Shown one piece after another: positions 58,961 through 64,000 of a stretch of 64,000 nt of DNA. The stretch is from NCBI GenBank assembly GCA_019459525.1, contig JAIBEY010000042.1:62001-126000 (forward strand), written 5' to 3'. Under the pieces are notes generated by a model. The model was given only the letters and a program-made list of their open reading frames with translations. It searched no databases and was not told the DNA's origin. The translations under genes and the position numbers were made by a program. The DNA is from Prolixibacteraceae bacterium (GTDB taxonomy: Bacteria; Bacteroidota; Bacteroidia; Bacteroidales; Prolixibacteraceae). The stretch's first letter is position 1. Each line of letters begins with the position of its first letter.

Positions 58961-59308
58961 CTACGCCTTTTTATAATAATTGAAAAACATTAACCCGGCT
59001 ATGAACAGATTTGTCAGAATGATAAGCGATCCAACAACCAGAAGCTTCGCTGCTGCCGAATTGAATGTAGGAAACTCACTGAGCTCCGAAAGCATAGCCA
59101 GAATCATGTAAAGGTTGATTAATATGAACGAATTGGCGAGCATGATACCGGTGATTGCATTTCTGAAAATAAGCTGCAATGCAACAATACCGGCTATGAT
59201 CAATACCAATGGGTGGACTGAAAATGGCGGATTAAAACCGGAAAGAAGAACTAGAACAATAAGGTAACTTTCGGGAAGAACTTCTAATAGTTTGGCTGGC
59301 ATTTTCAT
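58961..59308 (-). CDS. Small hypothetical membrane protein, counter-oriented within B12 cluster
   Basis: 115 aa, 3-4 hydrophobic segments; no family recognised. Confidence 0.55.
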   Translation of the reverse strand: MKMPAKLLEVLPESYLIVLVLLSGFNPPFSVHPLVLIIAGIVALQLIFRNAITGIMLANSFILINLYMILAMLSELSEFPTFNSAAAKLLVVGSLIILTNLFIAGLMFFNYYKKA

Positions 59309-59379
59309 AATCTGTTGGTTTTAAACGACTATTTAACGAGAAGTGATCAGTTTTAGTATGTTAGATAAAATTAAATAGC

Positions 59380-60459
59380 ATGAAAATGATGACGAATTTT
59401 AATATTCCAGAGCTAAATAACGATCTGGTTGCCCGGCTTCAGCATAAACTCGACAACAAAGCCAAGCCGGTTGGTTCGCTCGGGCAATTGGAATCGTTGG
59501 CTTTGCAACTTGGATTGATTCAAAATTCACTTTCTCCGGAATTGAGAAATCCGGTCATGCTTACTGTTGCTGCCGATCATGGAATTACAGCCGAAGGTGT
59601 GAGTGCCTGTCCGGTCGAAATTACCTGGCAACAGGTGCATAATTTTCTGGCGGGTGGTGGTGGAATTGGCTTGCTTTCGCGCGTTTACGAAATGGATTTG
59701 TGGGTGGTTGATGCCGGTGTTAATTACCAGTTTGAACCTCATCCGAAACTGATTGATGCAAAAGTGGCTTTTGGCTCCGAAAACTTTAGGTATCAGCCAG
59801 CCATGGGCATGGAAAACTGCACGAAAGCTTTTAACAATGGAAGAGAAATTGTCAGGAAGTTTGCCGGGCAAGGAACCAATGTGATTGGTTTTGGCGAAAT
59901 GGGCATAGGGAACACCACCCCCGCATCGGCACTGATGTCGATTATTTGCGGATTGCCGGTTGAAGAATGCGTTGGGCCGGGAGCCGGATTAAACAGCGAA
60001 GGCGTTCAGCATAAAGCAAAAGTTATTCAGGATGCTATCGATAAACTTGGCATTTCAGAATCGGCGTTCGAAAACCTGGCTAAGTTTGGCGGATACGAAA
60101 TAGCAACCATTGCCGGTGGGATGATTGAAGCCGCCTGTAATCGCATGGTGATTCTGGTTGATGGGTTCATCACGACTTCGGCTTTGCTGGTAGCCCAGGA
60201 AATGGATCGTCGGGTGCTGGATTATTGCATTTTCTCGCACGAATCTGACGAACAGGGACACCGGAAAATGCTTCGGCACATGAATGCTTCGGCTGTCCTG
60301 AAACTGGGCTTGCGACTCGGAGAAGGAACGGGAGCCGCTATTGCCTATTCGGTGCTGAAAGGCGCAGTGGCTGTGCTTTCGGAAATGACCTCGTTTGAAG
60401 AGGCCCAGGTGATCAACACCAGCCATATACGAATGGAAGAAGTGCCTAAAGTGAGCTAG
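59380..60459 (+). CDS. CobT-family phosphoribosyltransferase, paralog 2
   Basis: KAKPVGSLGQLESLALQLGLIQ; AADHGITAEGVSACPVEITWQQVHNFLAGGGGI; GFGEMGIGNTT; CVGPGAGLNSEGVQHK; LGEGTGAAIAYSV. Confidence 0.95.
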   Translation: MKMMTNFNIPELNNDLVARLQHKLDNKAKPVGSLGQLESLALQLGLIQNSLSPELRNPVMLTVAADHGITAEGVSACPVEITWQQVHNFLAGGGGIGLLSRVYEMDLWVVDAGVNYQFEPHPKLIDAKVAFGSENFRYQPAMGMENCTKAFNNGREIVRKFAGQGTNVIGFGEMGIGNTTPASALMSIICGLPVEECVGPGAGLNSEGVQHKAKVIQDAIDKLGISESAFENLAKFGGYEIATIAGGMIEAACNRMVILVDGFITTSALLVAQEMDRRVLDYCIFSHESDEQGHRKMLRHMNASAVLKLGLRLGEGTGAAIAYSVLKGAVAVLSEMTSFEEAQVINTSHIRMEEVPKVS

Positions 60460-60555
60460 AGTTCGGAGTGTCTAAAGTAAGCGTGTGTCGCAGAGTCCAA
60501 TTGGGACGAATAATTAATCGCGTTAGATTTTAACGCCAATGAAAAAACAAAGGCA

Positions 60556-60580
60556 ATGTGACCTATGTGTCTATGTGGTT
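60556..60580. repeat. Interspersed repeat copy B (ATGTGACCTATGTGTCTATGTGGTT)
   Basis: Near-identical to 62132-62158. Confidence 0.75.
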
Positions 60581-60595
60581 CAATAGATAAAAAAA

Positions 60596-62083
60596 ATGAA
60601 ACAAAAACTTCGTCCAATCATGTTTGTCGGAACAGGTTCCGATGTGGGCAAGAGCATCATCAATGCCGGGTTCTGCCGAATTTTTAAACAGGACGGTTAT
60701 TCGCCGGCTCCGTTTAAGGCGCAGAACATGTCGCTCAATTCGTTCGCGGGCATCGATGGGCTGGAGCTGGGTCGCGCCCAGGCTGTTCAGGCCGAAGCCT
60801 GCGGCGTTGAACCCTGTAGCGAAATGAATCCCATTTTGCTGAAGCCAACCAGCAATCAAAATGCACAGGTGGTTTTGAACGGAAAACCCATGGGAAACCA
60901 GTCGGCTAAAGAATATTTCCTGGGAACCGACCGCGATGCCCTTTTTGCCGAGGCCATGAAAGCCTACCAAAAGCTGGCTGATCAATACAATCCGATGGTG
61001 ATTGAAGGCGCCGGAAGCATTTCGGAAATCAACCTGCGTGAGAAAGACATCGTGAATATGCGGGTTGCACTTGCTGTTGATGCTGCCGTTATTTTGGTAG
61101 CCGATATTGATCGTGGAGGCGTGTTTGGCAGTGTTTACGGCACATTGGAACTGCTTCCTCCCGAAGAACGCGCTTTGGTGAAAGGCATTTTGATCAACAA
61201 ATTCAGGGGCGATATCGATCTTTTTGCGGAAGGAAGGAAAATACTCGAGAACATCACCGGAGTGCCTGTTGTGGGCGTAGTGCCCTATTTTCGCGACATT
61301 CATATTGACGATGAAGATTCGGTGGTGATCGACCACAAATCAGGAAAAACACGCGATGGATTGGTGAATGTGGCGGTGGTTTTACTTCGGCATATGTCGA
61401 ATTTCACCGACTTTAATGTGCTGGAACGTGTACCTGAAATCAACCTGTTTTACACGGCCAATCCCGAAGAAATTGAAAAGGCTGACGTAGTGATTATTCC
61501 AGGATCAAAAAATACCATCGCCGATCTCGATCACCTTCGGAAAAGCGGACTCGCAAAAGCTATCCTAAACAGTCATCAAAATGGGAATGCGGTGTATGGC
61601 ATTTGCGGTGGCTACCAGATGATGGGCCACGAAATTCATGATCCGGAAAATGTGGAAGGCGCCATTTCGTACATGCCCGGATTGGGTCTTTTGCCTGTTG
61701 TAACTATGCTGACAGCCGAAAAACGGACAGTTCAGAGCGCATTTACCTTCAGGAATGAACCGGAAAACTGCAAGGGCTACGAAATACACATGGGACAAAC
61801 CGAGTTGCTTGATGGTTCGCCGCTGGCAAGCCTGAGCGACGGATCGAAGGATGGCTGTTTCCTGAATGAAAAAACATGGGGGACTTACCTGCACGGCATT
61901 TTCGACAACCTGCCTGTCATCCAGTCTATCCTGAAAAGCTGCGGAAAAGAAACCCGGCTTCAGGAATTTAACTATGCCGAATACAAAAACGAGCAGTACG
62001 ATAAGTTAGCCGATCACATCCGCAAAAGCTGTGAGTTGGAATACATTTATAAAATAATGAATTATAACCACATAGGCACATAG
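60596..62083 (+). CDS. cobQ: Cobyric acid synthase
   Basis: IMFVGTGSDVGKSIINAGFCRIFKQDGYSPAPFKAQNMSLNSF; ILVADIDRGGVFGSVYGTLELL; YGICGGYQMMG. Confidence 0.97.
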   Translation: MKQKLRPIMFVGTGSDVGKSIINAGFCRIFKQDGYSPAPFKAQNMSLNSFAGIDGLELGRAQAVQAEACGVEPCSEMNPILLKPTSNQNAQVVLNGKPMGNQSAKEYFLGTDRDALFAEAMKAYQKLADQYNPMVIEGAGSISEINLREKDIVNMRVALAVDAAVILVADIDRGGVFGSVYGTLELLPPEERALVKGILINKFRGDIDLFAEGRKILENITGVPVVGVVPYFRDIHIDDEDSVVIDHKSGKTRDGLVNVAVVLLRHMSNFTDFNVLERVPEINLFYTANPEEIEKADVVIIPGSKNTIADLDHLRKSGLAKAILNSHQNGNAVYGICGGYQMMGHEIHDPENVEGAISYMPGLGLLPVVTMLTAEKRTVQSAFTFRNEPENCKGYEIHMGQTELLDGSPLASLSDGSKDGCFLNEKTWGTYLHGIFDNLPVIQSILKSCGKETRLQEFNYAEYKNEQYDKLADHIRKSCELEYIYKIMNYNHIGT

Positions 62084-62158
62084 AACACAATAGATTTTAA
62101 ACATACAAATCCTTCGGATTTAAAAATTACTCTATGTGACCTATGTGTCTATGTGGTT
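62066..62158. repeat. Interspersed repeat copy C: complete inverted-repeat element
   Basis: AACCACATAGGCACATAG (62066-62083) ... CTATGTGACCTATGTGTCTATGTGGTT (62132-62158), with inner AAATCC-ttc-GGATTT hairpin; left arm overlaps 3' end of cobQ. Confidence 0.8.
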
Positions 62159-62173
62159 CAAAAATAATTAATT

Positions 62174-62701
62174 ATGAAAACAGGATTAATACACATTTAT
62201 ACCGGCGAAGGAAAAGGAAAAACCACCGCGTCGGTTGGATTGGCTGTTCGGGCGCTGGGACACGGCCTGAAAGTTTGTTATGCGCATTTCAATAAGCGGC
62301 CTGAATTGTATGGTTACAACGAGATTCAGAGTTTGCAGAAGCTGGGAGCCACAATCCTCGGATTTACCGAAGGGCATTGGTCGTTTAACCCCAAAGTCAC
62401 CCGCGAGAGTAGCCGCGAAGACGTTAAAAACGGGCTGATCCAGTTGTCGGGATTTATTCAGGCTGAAAACCTGGATTTGCTTATTCTGGACGAAATCCTG
62501 ATCTCGGTGCGCGATGGCATACTGGCCGAAGACGAATTGCTCGAATTTATCGCACAAAAACCAGCCAAACTCGAACTGGTATTGACAGGCCGTGGCGCCA
62601 GCGACGGATTGATTGAAGTGGCCGATTACGTCAGCTACATCCAGAAAGTAAAGCACCCATTCGACCGGAAAATATACAGCCGCGAGGGCATCGAGTTTTA
62701 A
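62174..62701 (+). CDS. cobO: Cob(I)yrinic acid a,c-diamide adenosyltransferase
   Basis: TGLIHIYTGEGKGKTTASVGLAVRALGHGLKVCYAHFNK; LDLLILDEIL; LVLTGRGASDGLIEVADYVSYI. Confidence 0.96.
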   Translation: MKTGLIHIYTGEGKGKTTASVGLAVRALGHGLKVCYAHFNKRPELYGYNEIQSLQKLGATILGFTEGHWSFNPKVTRESSREDVKNGLIQLSGFIQAENLDLLILDEILISVRDGILAEDELLEFIAQKPAKLELVLTGRGASDGLIEVADYVSYIQKVKHPFDRKIYSREGIEF

Positions 62702-62826
62702 TTCGTGACTTAAAAGGCCCGGATCGGACAAAAAAGAAACAGAATGTGGCTCAGGATGGTGACGAATGCCTGCGAATGACTAATTTTGGCATGTTTTTAA
62801 TAAAAAAACACACTCGCGTGATTGAA

Positions 62827-63849
62827 ATGCAGAAAAAATACCTTCAATGGGTACTCTATCTGGCCGGATTGCTTGTCCTGCTTGTTGCTTCGGTGATTTT
62901 GTCGCTGTCGGTTGGCGAAATGAACCTCGGGTTTATGGATGTTTTCAGCATTCTCAGCAAAGGCCACGAAAGCATGGAATATACCATTGTAAGCCAGATT
63001 CGTCTTCCGCGCGTCCTGCTCGGGATTGCTGTCGGAGGCGCGCTTAGTCTTTCTGGAATATTGTTACAAGGCGTTTACCGCAATCCGCTGGTCGAACCTT
63101 ATACGCTGGGTATTTCAGGAGGTGCGTCGCTGGGTGTGGCTTTTGTCATTGTGTTCGGGTTGCATCAGCTCGTTGGGTCGTTTATGCTCCCGGCCGCTGG
63201 TTTTGCCGGGTCATTCCTGATTATTTTTCTGGTTTACACCATCAGTACCCGAAATGGCCGGGTGAATATCCAAACCATGCTGCTTACCGGGGTGATGGTC
63301 AGCTTTATTGCGTCGTCGTCGATGATGTTGCTGATGGCTACCACCAGTTCCGAAAACCTGCACGGTATTGTTTTCTGGATCATGGGCTCGCTCGACGAAC
63401 CCGACATGTCGTTGATTTACATCACGCTGGCGCTTTCCATTTGCTCGCTGTTTGCTTCCTACCTGTTTGTGCAGCCGCTTAATGCCTTGCGTTTGGGTGA
63501 GGAAAAAGCCAAACACCTCGGAATTAATACCGATACCGCCATCAAACTTTTGTTTCTGCTGGCTTCGTTGCTGGCCGGCGTTTCGGTTGCTGTGGCTGGT
63601 GTCATTGGTTTTGTTGGTCTGATTATCCCGCATTTGATGCGGCTTTTGGTAGGCTCTGATTACCGCATTCTACTGGTTACTTCTTTTTTGTCGGGTTCTA
63701 TTTTCCTGGTTATTTCAGATGTTATTGCCCGAACCATCATATCGCCCAACGAATTACCCATTGGTGTTATCACCGGAATTGCCGGTGGTATTGCTTTTCT
63801 GCTGATGATGAGCCGCACTTCCATCCGTTCACTCAATAAAAGCCGATGA
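62827..63849 (+). CDS. btuC: FecCD/BtuC-family ABC transporter permease
   Basis: IVSQIRLPRVLLGIAVGGALSLSGILLQGVYRNPLVEPYTLGISGGASLG; GVIGFVGLIIPHLMRLLVGSDYR; start at 62827. Confidence 0.93.
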   Translation: MQKKYLQWVLYLAGLLVLLVASVILSLSVGEMNLGFMDVFSILSKGHESMEYTIVSQIRLPRVLLGIAVGGALSLSGILLQGVYRNPLVEPYTLGISGGASLGVAFVIVFGLHQLVGSFMLPAAGFAGSFLIIFLVYTISTRNGRVNIQTMLLTGVMVSFIASSSMMLLMATTSSENLHGIVFWIMGSLDEPDMSLIYITLALSICSLFASYLFVQPLNALRLGEEKAKHLGINTDTAIKLLFLLASLLAGVSVAVAGVIGFVGLIIPHLMRLLVGSDYRILLVTSFLSGSIFLVISDVIARTIISPNELPIGVITGIAGGIAFLLMMSRTSIRSLNKSR

Positions 63850-64000
63850 GCAACATCCTAACTATACAAAACCTGAATTGCGGATATCCCAAATTCCAGT
63901 TGTCCGACATCAACTTCGACATTCCAAAAGGTTCGTTTGCCGGAATTATAGGCCCCAACGGATCGGGAAAAACCACACTTTTCAGAGCTATTACCGGAAT
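63846..64000 (+). CDS. btuD: ABC transporter ATP-binding protein (BtuD/FecE-like), truncated by window edge
   Basis: ATG at 63846 overlaps btuC stop; translation MSNILTIQNLNCGYPKFQLSDINFDIPKGSFAGIIGPNGSGKTTLFRAITG. Confidence 0.93.
   Translation, partial: MSNILTIQNLNCGYPKFQLSDINFDIPKGSFAGIIGPNGSGKTTLFRAITG

Noticed and set aside
1-64000. CRISPR arrays, tRNA/rRNA genes, transposases, integrases or prophage genes
   Set aside because: None recognised; no regularly spaced direct repeats, tRNA-like cloverleaf or mobile-element enzyme ORFs found in the supplied translations.

Overview
The 64 kb window looks like chromosomal DNA from a Bacteroidota genome (probably Marinilabiliales/Prolixibacteraceae-like). 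This rests on gene content, DUF families, and promoter-like TANNTTTG -7 elements. Most of it is ordinary core or semi-core sequence: tyrS, two O-antigen-ligase-family genes, a MarR/RND efflux operon, M3 peptidase, rpoN, a MacB-type efflux operon, corA, purD, rplM-rpsI-rpsB-tsf, S41 peptidase and coaX. From about 48.7 kb to the right edge lies a late-step cobalamin (B12) assembly/salvage and uptake cluster. It contains two cobalamin riboswitches, a Dph6-like ATPase, BtuF-like SBP, CobD-like PLP enzyme, CbiB, BtuB, CobU, two different CobT paralogs, CobS, CobC, CobQ, CobO and BtuCD. The most interesting signals are: (1) a third, orphan cobalamin riboswitch on the minus strand at about 5.57-5.77 kb, ending in an intrinsic terminator with no sense gene downstream and directly antisense to an O-antigen ligase gene (candidate B12-controlled sRNA); (2) the CobT duplication with a diverged lower-ligand region; (3) a small protein that looks like an amidohydrolase with its catalytic barrel missing; (4) a RelE/ParE-type toxin-antitoxin pair sitting between the two arms of an intergenic palindromic repeat inside the B12 cluster; (5) a response-regulator receiver domain with a C-terminal membrane anchor; and (6) several intergenic repeat families concentrated in the B12 cluster. 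No tRNA, rRNA, CRISPR array or transposase was recognised. All assignments are by eye from the sequence and the supplied ORFs; no database search was run.
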